Shown here: positions 50,858 to 60,494 of the stretch, one piece after another
Layout: each line of letters begins with the position of its first letter
Numbering within the stretch: the first letter of the stretch is position 1
DNA from: Spirosoma terrae
GTDB lineage: Bacteria > Bacteroidota > Bacteroidia > Cytophagales > Spirosomataceae
Assembly: GCF_010435915.1 (NCBI RefSeq)
Contig: NZ_JAAFZH010000022.1
Span: forward strand, 1 to 64,000
DNA: 64,000 bases
Reading direction: 5' to 3'
The notes under the pieces: model-generated
Databases searched by the model: none
Told to the model about the DNA's origin: nothing
The model's input: only the letters and a program-made list of their open reading frames with translations
Position numbers and translations under genes: made by a program

Positions 50858-52822
50858 TTAATTCCCGCCCATCCCAACTGTGGCCGTAACTGCCTTGGGC
50901 TGGATAGCGGTCATGAGAGGCTTGGGCTGAACCGGCTTCGGATCTTTCTGCGTGGTATCTTTTTTAGCGGGCGAAGGCTTTTTAGGCGTCAACAATGAAT
51001 TAGCCGGTGGAAGGTAGTTAGACGCCTTAACGATTTCGTCCAGTTTTTTGGCCTCGGTCTTACGCTTAAGGTAGCGTTCGGCCACAAGGGCAGCCACCGA
51101 AGCAGCAGCTTTTCCACCCCAGCCAGCGTTCTCGACAAATACGGCTACCGCAATTTTGGGATTATTCATTGGCGCAAACCCGATGAAAATAGAGTGGTCG
51201 AACTTGTGACCGTATTTAGCATTCTGCGACGTACCTGTTTTGCCACAGAGATCAATACCGGCAATGTTAGCCAGGGGAGTTACCGTACCATTTGCTACGG
51301 CTCCCCGCATACCGTCAATTACAGGCAGGTAATATTTATAGTCGATGCCTGTTTCGTGCCGCACTTTATACTCCTCAGGAACCCCAACGCCAACCTTGCC
51401 TAAACCTTTAATGTAATGCGGTGTGATATACCAGCCCCGGTTCGCAATGGTAGCGGCCAGATTGACCAGTTTCAACGGACTGATGAGCAATTCGCCTTCG
51501 CCGATACTCAACGAATAAACGTTGGAGAACTTCCAGCGTAACGCTCCCCGATAGGCCTTATCGTAATATTCAGGGGTAGGCAGATTACCTTTCAATTCGC
51601 TGGGTAAATCGACACCCAGTCTTGCTCCGATGCCAAATTTCTCCGCCATATCATGCCATTGTCTCAGACCGATGGCCGATGCTTTGAAGGTATTATGTTC
51701 GCCGTTGAAATAAAGAAATTTCCGAAATACGTAATAAAAATAAGGGTTGCAGGAGTTCTGCACGGCTCCGCGCAGGTTATTCCCCCCCCGACAGTGGCAA
51801 CGCATCGGCGAACCCGCGTGTCCATATACGGTGCTGGGCAATAAGGAGCCTTGTTGCTGCGCAATCAGGGCCTGAATCAACTTGAACGTCGATCCGGGGC
51901 GGTAGCTGGCCATTACGGGCCGATTAATGAGCGGCTTGTATGGGTTTTTAATCAGAGCCCGGTAGTTCTTTGAAAAATAACGGCTCGACAGCAGATTTGG
52001 GTCGTAGGTAGGCGCCGATACCGACACCAGAATTTCGCCCGTCGCGGGTTCTATGGCCAGCACTGCCCCCACTTTATTCTTCATTAAGCTATCGGCATAT
52101 TGCTGCACATCTACGTCAATGCCTGTAATCAGGTTATCGCCTGCTACGGCTAACGTATCAAATTCTCCGTTTTTCCAGGGCCCTTTGTTTACGCCACGCA
52201 CATTCTGCATCACGAACTTTACGCCACGCTTACCACGCAATTGCTCTTCGTACTGTTCTTCCAGACCATTATGTCCAATGTAATCGCCTTGTCGATAGTA
52301 GGGTATATCCTGATTATCGAGCTGCTTCTTACTGATTTCACTGACATAGCCGAGTGCATTGGCCATGGTATGTGCAGGGTATGTCCGCATGGAACTGATC
52401 ACCGGCTCAAAGCCCTGATAATCAACCAGCGCATCCTGAATACGAGCAAAATCCTCCTTCGACAGCTGCCGCATAAATAGCGATGGCTTAACCGCCGAGT
52501 AGTTTTGCGCCAGTCCCATAATACTGTCGAAATCCGACCGCGTAATATCCATCAGTCGGCAGAACGCAGTCGTATCCGAAATATTTACTTTCTTGGGCGT
52601 TACGTACAGGTCGTAAACAGGCGTGTTGTAAACGAGGAGCTGATTGTTCCGGTCATAGATTTGCCCCCGGTAGGGTATTTCAATAACTCGTTTAATGGAA
52701 TTTTTCGACGCACCCAGTGAGTAGGTATCATCCAAAACCTGCAGATAAAATAAACGAGCCAGATATGTCAACGCCATCAGGCAAAACACACCGATGATGA
52801 CATACTTACGATTCTCCAACAT
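50858..52822 (-). CDS. mrdA: Penicillin-binding protein 2 (elongation transpeptidase)
   Basis: 654 residues. Single N-terminal membrane helix (YVIIGVFCLMALTYLARLFY), pedestal domain, then the transpeptidase domain with nucleophile SxxK in YRPGSTFKLIQA, SxN in NSCNPYFYY, and KTG in LCGKTGTSQNAK. It cross-links new glycan strands made by RodA. The last 60 residues are a Lys/Pro-rich, Ala-rich tail (KKPSPAKKDTTQKDPK) longer than in E. coli PBP2. The rodA gene is downstream; mreB, mreC and mreD are not adjacent. Confidence 0.96.
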   Translation of the reverse strand: MLENRKYVIIGVFCLMALTYLARLFYLQVLDDTYSLGASKNSIKRVIEIPYRGQIYDRNNQLLVYNTPVYDLYVTPKKVNISDTTAFCRLMDITRSDFDSIMGLAQNYSAVKPSLFMRQLSKEDFARIQDALVDYQGFEPVISSMRTYPAHTMANALGYVSEISKKQLDNQDIPYYRQGDYIGHNGLEEQYEEQLRGKRGVKFVMQNVRGVNKGPWKNGEFDTLAVAGDNLITGIDVDVQQYADSLMKNKVGAVLAIEPATGEILVSVSAPTYDPNLLSSRYFSKNYRALIKNPYKPLINRPVMASYRPGSTFKLIQALIAQQQGSLLPSTVYGHAGSPMRCHCRGGNNLRGAVQNSCNPYFYYVFRKFLYFNGEHNTFKASAIGLRQWHDMAEKFGIGARLGVDLPSELKGNLPTPEYYDKAYRGALRWKFSNVYSLSIGEGELLISPLKLVNLAATIANRGWYITPHYIKGLGKVGVGVPEEYKVRHETGIDYKYYLPVIDGMRGAVANGTVTPLANIAGIDLCGKTGTSQNAKYGHKFDHSIFIGFAPMNNPKIAVAVFVENAGWGGKAAASVAALVAERYLKRKTEAKKLDEIVKASNYLPPANSLLTPKKPSPAKKDTTQKDPKPVQPKPLMTAIQPKAVTATVGMGGN

Positions 52823-52882
52823 GAGAATAAAACCTTACTATCAAGCTACTAACTTTATACAAAGTTAGCTTATTAATGATGA

Positions 52883-52943
52883 ATTATGAATGATAAACGA
52901 CGAATGTTTCATACTATTCTACCAATCATTTATCATTCATAAT
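52883..52943. terminator. 15-bp inverted repeat between SMP-30 gene and PBP2
   Basis: ATTATGAATGATAAA (52883-52897) and TTTATCATTCATAAT (52929-52943) are perfectly complementary with a 31-bp loop. It lies right after the stop of the SMP-30-type gene and ahead of PBP2. Being AT-rich and without a T-run, it may separate the two transcription units or be a dispersed repeat. Confidence 0.5.
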
Positions 52944-52956
52944 CAATCCTCAAATC

Positions 52957-53979
52957 TCACCATCCTTTGGCCGTCGTTTTCAATCGGCAGAGATACATAT
53001 CGGCCGTAATGTATAACGTAGTGCCATCATCGCCCCAGGCGCAGTTGGCCGTTGCCCCACCAATCCTGACGTGGCCTAAAAAATCGCCAGTGGGCGATAG
53101 AACCAATACGCCACCGGGACCAGTAACCCATAAATTACCATCCCGATCCACTTTCATTCCGTCAAAACCACCCTGTAAGTTCTGCTTTTTCAGACCATCA
53201 GCCCCAAAGACGACGCGTCCTTTGCCTACTGAGCCATCTGTCTGTACGGGATACGCCATCACCACCGGACGCTCTGGGTCCGACTGCGCTACGTAGAGCG
53301 TTTTTTCATCGGGCGATAAGGCAATCCCATTCGGGCGGGTCAGGTCAGGCACCACCAACGTAACGACGCCATTCTGCCCAATCCGATAGACACCAAAACC
53401 CTCTGTTTCGCGGGTTGGATCTTTTTCTTTTTTGGGCATACCATAAGGCGGGTCGGTGAAATAATAACTACCGCTCGAATGCGCTACTACGTCGTTAGGG
53501 CTGTTAAACCGTTTTCCGTTATAGTTATCGGCCAGAGTGCGCTTTCCACCAATCCCATTCAAAGGCATTGCCGTTACCCGTCGGTCGCCATGTTCACAGG
53601 CAATCAACTGTCCTTTCCGGTCAATAGTCAGTCCGTTTGATCCGGGTTCGTCACCATACGTACCGGTTCCGGTATAACCCGATGGTTTCAGGAACGTAGT
53701 AACGCCCTCTTTTTCGGTCCATTTAAAAATGGTGTTCTGTGGTACGTCGGAAAAAAGTAGAAAATTGCCATCCGGGTGATTTTTAACCCACACGGGGCCT
53801 TCTGTCCAGACGAACCCACTGGACAACACGTCGATTGTAGCCTCTTTTGGAATAAGTTTATCAAGACGGGGATCAAGACGTATGATCTGACCAATGGTTG
53901 GATAGGGTGTTGTCTGCGCATTACCTTGGCGGCATAGTCCTATAAGCAGGAAAGCCAGTACTACGTATGGATACCTCAT
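52957..53979 (-). CDS. SMP-30/gluconolactonase/LRE-like protein, exported
   Basis: 340 residues. N-terminal signal peptide (MRYPYVVLAFLLIGLCRQGN), then a six-bladed propeller of the SMP-30 family: SSGFVWTEGPVWV, GSNGLTIDRKGQLIACEHGD, FNSPNDVVAHSSGSYYFTDP, NGIALSPDEKTLYVAQS, GGFDGMKVDRDGNLWVTGPGG. Metal-binding Glu, Asn and Asp are visible in those motifs. The enzyme probably hydrolyses sugar lactones in the periplasm. Upstream of PBP2 on the same strand, divergent from the oxidoreductase at 54213. Confidence 0.94.
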   Translation of the reverse strand: MRYPYVVLAFLLIGLCRQGNAQTTPYPTIGQIIRLDPRLDKLIPKEATIDVLSSGFVWTEGPVWVKNHPDGNFLLFSDVPQNTIFKWTEKEGVTTFLKPSGYTGTGTYGDEPGSNGLTIDRKGQLIACEHGDRRVTAMPLNGIGGKRTLADNYNGKRFNSPNDVVAHSSGSYYFTDPPYGMPKKEKDPTRETEGFGVYRIGQNGVVTLVVPDLTRPNGIALSPDEKTLYVAQSDPERPVVMAYPVQTDGSVGKGRVVFGADGLKKQNLQGGFDGMKVDRDGNLWVTGPGGVLVLSPTGDFLGHVRIGGATANCAWGDDGTTLYITADMYLCRLKTTAKGW

Positions 53980-54212
53980 AAAGCGGATTTAGGATTAGTG
54001 ATCGTTCTTCATACGAATTACTATGCTTTTGGTGATGCAGTCAACTTTATCTGATTTTTTAAATAATTTAATAATCAAATGAAGACATAGGTTATTTTTA
54101 CCGAACATTCATTGGTAACAGTGTACATTGCCACTAACAAAGGTGCAACTGTTTATCTGTTGTTGACCAGTACTATTTTGATTCCCTTACATATCCTCAA
54201 TCTGCTTATACT

Positions 54213-55640
54213 ATGACTAACGACAAACGGGCGACTTCATCGGAGAACAGCGAGAACAACTCTCGCCGGACCTTTCTGAAGACACTCGGCATTGCAGGGA
54301 CAGCGGCAGCTACAGCACCTGCCGCCCTTGCGGAAGCAACCACTATTGCTACTCCGCAGTATTTGAACCTGGTTAAAAGCCATGCCAGTACGGTGGCCAA
54401 TGAACGAATCCGTATTGCGCTCGTTGGTACGGGCGGAATGGGTATTGGCGATACGCAAACGGCCCTTATGGTCGATGGCATTGAGATGGTGGCGGCCTGC
54501 GATTTATACGATGGTCGTCTGCGTCGGGCCAAAGAACTCTGGGGTGATAAGTTACCCGTTACCCGCGATTACCGCGAAATTCTGGAACGTAGTGACGTAG
54601 ACGCTATTATTAATGGCACTACCGACCACTGGCACGAGAAAATCTCTACGGACGCTATGCGCAAAGGCAAACACGTGTATTGCGAAAAGCCAATGGTGCA
54701 GAAATTTGAGGATGGACACAAACTGATTAAAGTGGCCAAAGAAACAGGCAAAGTGTTTCAGGTAGGTAGCCAGTTTGCCAGTTCATTGCTGATTGCCAAA
54801 GCCCGCGAACTGATGAAAGCCGGGGATATCGGCGAACTGGTTTTTGCCGAAGCGATCTATGACCGGCATAGTGCGATGGGCGCCTGGCAATATTCGATTC
54901 CACCCGATGCTTCCCCCCAAACGGTTGACTGGGATACGTATCTGGGTAGCGCGCCAAAACGCCCCTGGGACCCACTCCGTTTTTTCCGCTGGAGAAACTA
55001 TACCGATTATGGTACCGGCATTGCTGGTGATCTGTATGTTCACTTATTAACCTCTCTGCATTGCATTACGGGTTCAAAAGGTCCTACGCGCGTATACTCG
55101 ACGGGTGGCACACGATACTGGAAAGATGGACGTGACGTACCGGATATTCAGCTCAGTATCTACGATTATCCTAAAACAGCTGAACACCCAGAATTTAACC
55201 TGACAACCCGCTCTAACTTCGTTGATGGTGGTGGTGGTAATTATCTGGTCCGTATTGTTGGTACGGAAGGCGATCTTTCGCTTGGTTTCGACTCTTTAAC
55301 GGTTCATCGTAATAAGTTTCCGAAAGCACCGGGCATGTCGATTGATAATTTCCCGAAAGACCAGAAAGAATTGTTCGTGGCTGAATACAATAAACTATAT
55401 CCACAAACGCCCGAACTGGTTGGTCCGAAAGAGTTCAAATATACGTTCCCCAAAGAATATAAAGGCGACCGCTACGAGCACTTCGTTAATTTCTTCAATT
55501 CGATACGTACTGGCGCTCCTAACGTGGAAGACGCTACGTTTGGTTTGCGCACCTGCGGCCCAACTCAGTGCGGCAACATGAGCTATTATCAGAAAAAGAT
55601 TGTGGGTTGGGATCCTATCAACATGAAGCTCATAGCCTAA
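54213..55640 (+). CDS. Tat-exported Gfo/Idh/MocA-family oxidoreductase
   Basis: 475 residues. The N-terminus has a twin-arginine signal (NNSRRTFLKTLGIAGTAAAT). The NAD(P)-binding fold begins RIRIALVGTGGMGIGD, then VAACDLYDGR; KHVYCEKPMVQ is the conserved EKP motif and ITGSKGPTRVYSTGG belongs to the substrate domain. Family members oxidise sugars, inositol or related polyols. Export by the Tat pathway implies cofactor is bound before export. No clear partner; convergent hydrolases and DUF6786-type protein follow. Terminator 30 bp after the stop. Confidence 0.94.
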   Translation: MTNDKRATSSENSENNSRRTFLKTLGIAGTAAATAPAALAEATTIATPQYLNLVKSHASTVANERIRIALVGTGGMGIGDTQTALMVDGIEMVAACDLYDGRLRRAKELWGDKLPVTRDYREILERSDVDAIINGTTDHWHEKISTDAMRKGKHVYCEKPMVQKFEDGHKLIKVAKETGKVFQVGSQFASSLLIAKARELMKAGDIGELVFAEAIYDRHSAMGAWQYSIPPDASPQTVDWDTYLGSAPKRPWDPLRFFRWRNYTDYGTGIAGDLYVHLLTSLHCITGSKGPTRVYSTGGTRYWKDGRDVPDIQLSIYDYPKTAEHPEFNLTTRSNFVDGGGGNYLVRIVGTEGDLSLGFDSLTVHRNKFPKAPGMSIDNFPKDQKELFVAEYNKLYPQTPELVGPKEFKYTFPKEYKGDRYEHFVNFFNSIRTGAPNVEDATFGLRTCGPTQCGNMSYYQKKIVGWDPINMKLIA

Positions 55641-55671
55641 GCCTACTCAATTATACTGACTATAGACGTAG

Positions 55672-55706
55672 CGTGGTGCTGAGCAAAACTCAGCACCACG
55701 TTTTTT
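55672..55706 (+). terminator. Rho-independent terminator of the Gfo/Idh gene
   Basis: CGTGGTGCTGAG (55672-55683) pairs fully with CTCAGCACCACG (55689-55700), loop CAAAA, followed by six T residues. Confidence 0.9.
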
Positions 55707-55855
55707 AGCAGTGGTACATTCCTTCCATATTCAACCCCGAATTACTCTACTTACCATAACGTATTGATTACGTAATAGGCGCATACAATAGGATTCCATG
55801 CTACGTAGCGTCATGGCATGAACATTGCCCTTACTTTACTAGAAATCTATTACGC

Positions 55856-56506
55856 ATGATTAGTCCCAATTCTAAAACGGCCTTAGTGGTTGGTGCAACC
55901 GGCCTCATCGGAAACCTGCTTGCGCGTCAATTAGTCGATTCTCCTGTCTATGAGAAAGTGAAAGTGCTCGTGCGAAAGTCACTAAACTGGCAACACCCTC
56001 GTTTGCAGCAGATTACTTTTGATTTTGACCATCCCAATGGCTTATTGGTACAGGCCGACGATATTTTCTGCTGTCTGGGAACAACCATGAAAAAAGCAGG
56101 CTCAAAAGAAGCATTTCGTAAGGTTGATTATCAATATCCACTCGATATTGCCCGACTTGGGCTAACGAATGGAGCCAAACAATTTGGAATTGTTACGGCC
56201 ATGGGCGCCGATACAAACTCGCTATTTTTCTACAACCGGGTCAAAGGTGAAATTGAGCGGGATTTATCCGCGCTGAATTATCCAGCACTGCTCATCTTTC
56301 GCCCTTCGCTTCTACTTGGTAATCGTGGGGAAAATCGATTCGGGGAAAAATTTGCGGAAGGAGCCATGAAGCTGCTAAATCCGCTGATTCCAGCAAAGTA
56401 TAAAGGAATTGAAGGGTCGAAAGTCGCCAACGCTATGGTAACAACCATGCAGCAGGGCCTGACGGGGAAACACGTCTTCGAGTCTGATCAACTACAAAAC
56501 TTCTAG
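55856..56506 (+). CDS. NAD(P)-binding oxidoreductase (TIP30/HTATIP2-like short-chain)
   Basis: 216 residues. Rossmann motif KTALVVGATGLIGNLLARQL with GxTGxxG, followed by DDIFCCLGTTMKKAGSKEAF, VDYQYPLDIARLGL, YNRVKGEIERDL (Tyr-x-x-x-Lys catalytic pair) and LIFRPSLLLG. This is the atypical SDR of the HTATIP2-like type found widely in bacteria; substrate unknown. The stop is 8 bp from that of the convergent gene at 56514. Confidence 0.9.
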   Translation: MISPNSKTALVVGATGLIGNLLARQLVDSPVYEKVKVLVRKSLNWQHPRLQQITFDFDHPNGLLVQADDIFCCLGTTMKKAGSKEAFRKVDYQYPLDIARLGLTNGAKQFGIVTAMGADTNSLFFYNRVKGEIERDLSALNYPALLIFRPSLLLGNRGENRFGEKFAEGAMKLLNPLIPAKYKGIEGSKVANAMVTTMQQGLTGKHVFESDQLQNF

Positions 56507-56513
56507 CTAAAAC

Positions 56514-57779
56514 CTAGCGTACATCAGCTAAATCGGTCTGCAACAGCTTTTTCGCTAGTTCATTTAACTGTTTTTCCGATCCCTGAATATGAATCGTAGT
56601 ATGCTGGTGATGCAACGTTGATCCGGGCTGCAAAGCGGCTGCTGGCGACGACGATTCCATTTCGTAAAATTTACCCATTTGGGGCTGACCGGGCTTCATC
56701 GGGCCATCGTTGTAAGCATTGATCACATCACCAGCAAACGGCTCTTTTTGCACTTCCCAGGCCGAGTTGACGTACTTTGTTGCCCTGGGATCAAAACTGA
56801 ACGTAACAACCGTTAGTGTTTGGGTTGCCGGATCGTAGCTCCCAATCCATTTTGCGGCCCGAATGGGCGAAACACCGATCTTGCTACGGTAATGTGCATC
56901 GGCCTGAAAAAAAGCAGCCTGCTTACCAACGATCAATCGGTCGGCAGGTACCTTGCCAAAGTAATTATCATTGATAGGCTTTCCCGCACCCGGACGAAAT
57001 GGAATAATGATCGTGCTGGATGATGATGCGTTCATCATCCCCAGAATCCAGATGGAAGGCATCCCCGTGTCAACCGTCCAGGCCTGCTCACCTTTGTTCC
57101 GAATGGTATTATCAGAACGAATGCCAACCATCTTGAGTGAGTCGGTACGTACACCGATCAGTTGATGAATAGCAGCTTCGGTCAAAAGTGAAACGCTACG
57201 TTCTATTCCGATGGAAAACGGATGTCCCGCATAATTTGTCAGCACTACGTCCCGGCTAAACATAGCGCTACGTTCTGTTTTTCTTACCACCGTAAACGGC
57301 TCCGAGTCGATAGCGGCCGGCGTTTGCCAATGCTCGCCATCGAATGGATCACCTTTTTTGAAAAACAACGCATATTGCCCACCTTCCGGTCCCAGCCAGA
57401 AGCGATCTTCACCACCAAATGCATTCATGTGCGGCAAAATCGTACCGGATTGAATCAGATCGTAGTTAATCCAGCCATAACTCGCCTTCCCATCGGCCGT
57501 ACTGGTCATTACCCGCCCCTGATAAGCCGGACAAACTAACACGCGAACACTACCGCTCTTTAGCTCGATAAGATCGGGATGATATCGCTGTAAAAAAGCC
57601 TGGTCATACGCGTACGTGTTTCGGGCAACCTCTACGCTATCGGAATTCTTTTGTTCGGTTTCCATTCGCTCAGATTTACGGCCAGAGCAAGCCGTCAGGC
57701 CCCCGATTATCAGCAGTGCTACAATTTTGTTGGCAGATATGCCCGGTATATGAATGAATTTCGGCAAATTGACCATCAA
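56514..57779 (-). CDS. Exported DUF6786-like protein
   Basis: 421 residues. A signal peptide with lipobox LTAC (IVALLIIGGLTACSGRK) precedes a globular part with FGGEDRFWLGPEGGQYALFF and HWQTPAAIDSEPF, then IRSDNTIRN and IWILGMMNASSSS, and a basic-acidic C-terminus. The FGGEDRFWLGPEGGQ motif is diagnostic of a large Bacteroidota family of unknown function (recently DUF6786, previously DUF4380-like), probably acting on sugars at the surface. I am confident of the family, less of its number. Divergent from a GNAT gene. Confidence 0.75.
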   Translation of the reverse strand: MMVNLPKFIHIPGISANKIVALLIIGGLTACSGRKSERMETEQKNSDSVEVARNTYAYDQAFLQRYHPDLIELKSGSVRVLVCPAYQGRVMTSTADGKASYGWINYDLIQSGTILPHMNAFGGEDRFWLGPEGGQYALFFKKGDPFDGEHWQTPAAIDSEPFTVVRKTERSAMFSRDVVLTNYAGHPFSIGIERSVSLLTEAAIHQLIGVRTDSLKMVGIRSDNTIRNKGEQAWTVDTGMPSIWILGMMNASSSSTIIIPFRPGAGKPINDNYFGKVPADRLIVGKQAAFFQADAHYRSKIGVSPIRAAKWIGSYDPATQTLTVVTFSFDPRATKYVNSAWEVQKEPFAGDVINAYNDGPMKPGQPQMGKFYEMESSSPAAALQPGSTLHHQHTTIHIQGSEKQLNELAKKLLQTDLADVR

Positions 57780-57821
57780 TACGTCTCCATTAATTATCCT
57801 GGTATTTTTACCAAAAACACG

Positions 57822-58283
57822 GTGAGCAGCAATCCTACTCCATATAGTGATGTTACGATAAGACCGGCCCGGTTGAATGATGGCGATAGTATTTATGGAT
57901 TCCTTTGCGAACTGGAAGATGAGCTACTCGACTCAGCTTTATTTCAATCCATTTTCGAACGTAATCTACAAAATCCGCTTATTCACTACCTGGTTGCTGA
58001 AGTGGCTGGCCAGGCCGTCGGTTTTGTGAGTTGTCATGTTCAATATTTACTTCACCACGTCGGTAAAGTTGGCGAGATTCAGGAGCTCTTTGTGAAAACG
58101 GCCTATCGGAATCAACAGATTGGGCATAAGCTCATGGCCGCTATAGATATGCTGGCGGCTCATGAAGGCTTCATAAATCTGGAAGTCACCACCAATCAGA
58201 AACGTACTGCGACCGTCCGGTTTTACGAACGGGAAGCTTTTCATTGCACGCACTTTAAACTAGTCAAATCAATACAATCGTAA
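57822..58283 (+). CDS. GNAT-family acetyltransferase
   Basis: About 153 residues from GTG 57822; an ATG 33 residues into the longer frame lies inside the divergent gene's upstream region, so the true start is uncertain. GNAT core: VTIRPARLNDGDSIYGFL, VAGQAVGFVSCHVQ, and the acetyl-CoA loop VGEIQELFVKTAYRNQQIGH, then LEVTTNQKRTATVRFYERE. Resembles aminoalkylphosphonate or phosphinothricin-type acetyltransferases. Its stop overlaps the next gene's start by one base. Confidence 0.88.
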   Translation: MSSNPTPYSDVTIRPARLNDGDSIYGFLCELEDELLDSALFQSIFERNLQNPLIHYLVAEVAGQAVGFVSCHVQYLLHHVGKVGEIQELFVKTAYRNQQIGHKLMAAIDMLAAHEGFINLEVTTNQKRTATVRFYEREAFHCTHFKLVKSIQS

Positions 58284-59221
58284 TGCGTTTTTCAATTTTT
58301 CTCCTTCTTGTTTTCCAGAGTAGTTTACTCATCGCCCAGTCGCCCAAAGCACCTAAACGTATCAAATCCAAAGAAAACAAGCAGTCGCTCGACCAACAGT
58401 TGCAGACGGCTATAGCCGGATTCCAGGGCGATGTTGGCATTTATGTTCATAACCTACGTACCGACCAGCGGGTGGCGATCAACGCGGATACGATTTTTCC
58501 CACGGCCAGTACGGTTAAAATCCCCATTCAATGCGGGCTATTTGACAAAATCCACAAAGGGGAGCTGTCCTACAATCAGGAACTTGTTTATAAAGACTCT
58601 CTGCACTACGATGACGGCATTGTAGGCTCATTAAAAGATGGCGCTAAGATTCCACTCAGTCATGTTGTTATGCTAATGGAAACCATCAGCGACAATACAG
58701 GCAGCTTATGGTGCCAGGCACTGGCCGGGGGCGGAACAGCCATAAACAATTGGCTGGCGACCAATGGTTTCCAAGAAACGCGCGTCAACTCCCGAACCCC
58801 CGGCCGCGAAGCATATCGGAGTCGCTATGGATGGGGCCAGACAACACCCCGTGAACTGGCTCAGCTATTAACCTATATCCGCCAGGGACGCGCCGTAAGC
58901 CCCGATGCCAGCGAAGAAATGTACCGGAATCTGGGCCGTCAGTTCTGGGATCACAATGGCTTATCCCAGATTCCGTCTTCCGTAAAAGCCGTTACCAAAA
59001 ATGGAGCTGTCAATCAGGCCCGGTCCGAAGTCGTGATGGTTCATGCCCCGCACGGCGACTACGTCTATTGTGTGATGACCAAAAACCAAAAAGATGAAAG
59101 CTGGGAACGGACTAACGAAGGGTCTACCCTATTACGAAACGTAGCTGCTATACTCTGGCATTATTTTGAACCTGAATCTACCTGGAAGCCAGTGGAAGGA
59201 TATGAAAAATGGGCGAAATAA
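58283..59221 (+). CDS. Class A beta-lactamase-type serine hydrolase, exported
   Basis: 312 residues with signal peptide (MRFSIFLLLVFQSSLLIAQ). The fold has a SxxK motif in TASTVKIPIQC, SDN in ISDNTGSLWC, and KTG-like KNG in VKAVTKNGAVNQA. The Glu166-like region is not evident (LATNGFQETRVNS), so hydrolysis of beta-lactams is doubtful; many Bacteroidota members are of unknown role. Translationally coupled to the GNAT gene (ATG overlaps its TAA). A terminator follows within 3 bp of the stop. Confidence 0.9.
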   Translation: MRFSIFLLLVFQSSLLIAQSPKAPKRIKSKENKQSLDQQLQTAIAGFQGDVGIYVHNLRTDQRVAINADTIFPTASTVKIPIQCGLFDKIHKGELSYNQELVYKDSLHYDDGIVGSLKDGAKIPLSHVVMLMETISDNTGSLWCQALAGGGTAINNWLATNGFQETRVNSRTPGREAYRSRYGWGQTTPRELAQLLTYIRQGRAVSPDASEEMYRNLGRQFWDHNGLSQIPSSVKAVTKNGAVNQARSEVVMVHAPHGDYVYCVMTKNQKDESWERTNEGSTLLRNVAAILWHYFEPESTWKPVEGYEKWAK

Positions 59222-59222
59222 A

Positions 59223-59254
59223 AAAAGCCGCTTCTCAGATGAGGAGCGGCTTTT
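59223..59254. terminator. Bidirectional terminator between serine hydrolase and atpH
   Basis: AAAAGCCGCT (59223-59232) pairs with AGCGGCTTTT (59245-59254), extended by CTC/GAG and one wobble pair, with a 4-nt loop. Runs of A and T on either side terminate both the hydrolase and the convergent ATP synthase operon. Confidence 0.9.
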
Positions 59255-59280
59255 GTACTAATTATATGTTTGAACTAAGA

Positions 59281-59820
59281 CTAGTTCAGGAATTGCAGGC
59301 GAATTTCGTTCAGTTGATTACGAACCGATCCATCAATTTGCTGATCACCAATACGTAGAATGTAGCCGCCTATCAGTTTCGGATCAATTTTCTCTTCCAG
59401 TTCAACCGATTTTCCGTTCGTTGTTTTCAGCACCATTGACTTAAACTTCTCCCGTAGCTCCTCCGTCAGCGGAATAGTAGTGACAATCGTAGCACGTTCA
59501 ACACCTTTAAGCACATCATACTGATTGATGAACTCATCAGCAATAGCGTCCATGATTGCCTCGCGATGTTTCTTGATGATGATCTGTAAGAAAGACATTG
59601 TCAGCGGATTGAAGCGTTTTTCAAAAGCCGCCTTTATAATGGCACTTTTCTTTTCAGTCCGTACAATCGGGTTTTTCAGCAGCAGCAAGAGCGGACGGCT
59701 ATCCGTAACGGTCTGCTTAAATAACTGCATATCTTTATAGAGAGCATCCGTCAGGTTTTTTTCCTGCGCCAGGTCGATAAGAGACTTAGCATATCGGGAT
59801 GCAACGGTAACAACGGCCAT
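59281..59820 (-). CDS. atpH: F-type ATP synthase delta subunit
   Basis: 179 residues. Delta/OSCP signatures: VASRYAKSLIDLAQEK at the start, and the C-terminal segment LIGGYILRIGDQQIDGSVRN (the conserved G-G-hydrophobic and DxSV motif). It links F1 to the peripheral stalk (b subunits). It ends the visible atp operon: no atpA or atpG follows; the next gene on the plus strand is convergent and a bidirectional terminator separates them. Confidence 0.96.
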   Translation of the reverse strand: MAVVTVASRYAKSLIDLAQEKNLTDALYKDMQLFKQTVTDSRPLLLLLKNPIVRTEKKSAIIKAAFEKRFNPLTMSFLQIIIKKHREAIMDAIADEFINQYDVLKGVERATIVTTIPLTEELREKFKSMVLKTTNGKSVELEEKIDPKLIGGYILRIGDQQIDGSVRNQLNEIRLQFLN

Positions 59821-59875
59821 AGTTATAGTTCTCGGGCGGTAGTTAGTTGTAAGCTTGGCTTACTTCTTTACTCCC

Positions 59876-60370
59876 TTAATTTAGTCTTGCGTTTGATACC
59901 AGATCACTAACCAGTTTTTCCTGAGCAGGTTTATCGCTAAGTTCTTTGCGCAGAACTTTTTCAGCAATGTCCAGCGACAGCGTAACGACTTCTTTTCTCA
60001 TTTCCGTTACTAATACCTGACGCTCATTCTGCATGGCTTCGCGAGCCTGAGCCAGAATACGCTGTCCTTCAACGGCCGCTTTATCGCGTGCTTCAGCTAC
60101 CATCTTGTCGGCAGTTTCTTTAGCACCCCGTAGAATTGCTTCCCGTTCAGAACGTGCCTGAGCCAGTAGTTTTTCGTTATCGGCTTTCAAAGCCGTCATT
60201 TCTACCCGTGTTTTTTCGGCCAGATCAAGAGCGCTCTGGATATTGTTCTCACGCTCATGCAGGCTGTCTGTAATGGGCTTCCAGGCAAACGAGCGAAGGA
60301 TGAAAAACAGAATAAGGAAAACAAGTACCTGCCAGAATAGTAGACCAATATCAGGAGTAAGCAAATCCAT
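59876..60370 (-). CDS. atpF: F-type ATP synthase b subunit
   Basis: 164 residues: single N-terminal membrane helix (GLLFWQVLVFLILFFILRSF, residues 9-28) and a long charged coiled coil, NIQSALDLAEKTRVEMTALK and onward, ending in SDLVSNARLN. It forms the peripheral stalk that holds the stator. 55 bp upstream of atpH. It is preceded by an unusual 238-bp gap from atpE with a hairpin. Confidence 0.96.
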   Translation of the reverse strand: MDLLTPDIGLLFWQVLVFLILFFILRSFAWKPITDSLHERENNIQSALDLAEKTRVEMTALKADNEKLLAQARSEREAILRGAKETADKMVAEARDKAAVEGQRILAQAREAMQNERQVLVTEMRKEVVTLSLDIAEKVLRKELSDKPAQEKLVSDLVSNARLN

Positions 60371-60494
60371 GGTTTACGACCGCTTCAGCGGCTATTTATT
60401 TGGTATAAGTTATAGTTTCTTTTTAGCTACTGCCATCTTGCTACCTACGTAGCGATGTGTCAGTGGACAAATTCAATCTTTTGTTTGAAACCTC

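Noticed and set aside
58283-59221. Calling the class A-type enzyme a beta-lactamase resistance gene
   Set aside because: The Glu166-type motif and the standard KTG are not evident, so antibiotic hydrolysis is not supported.
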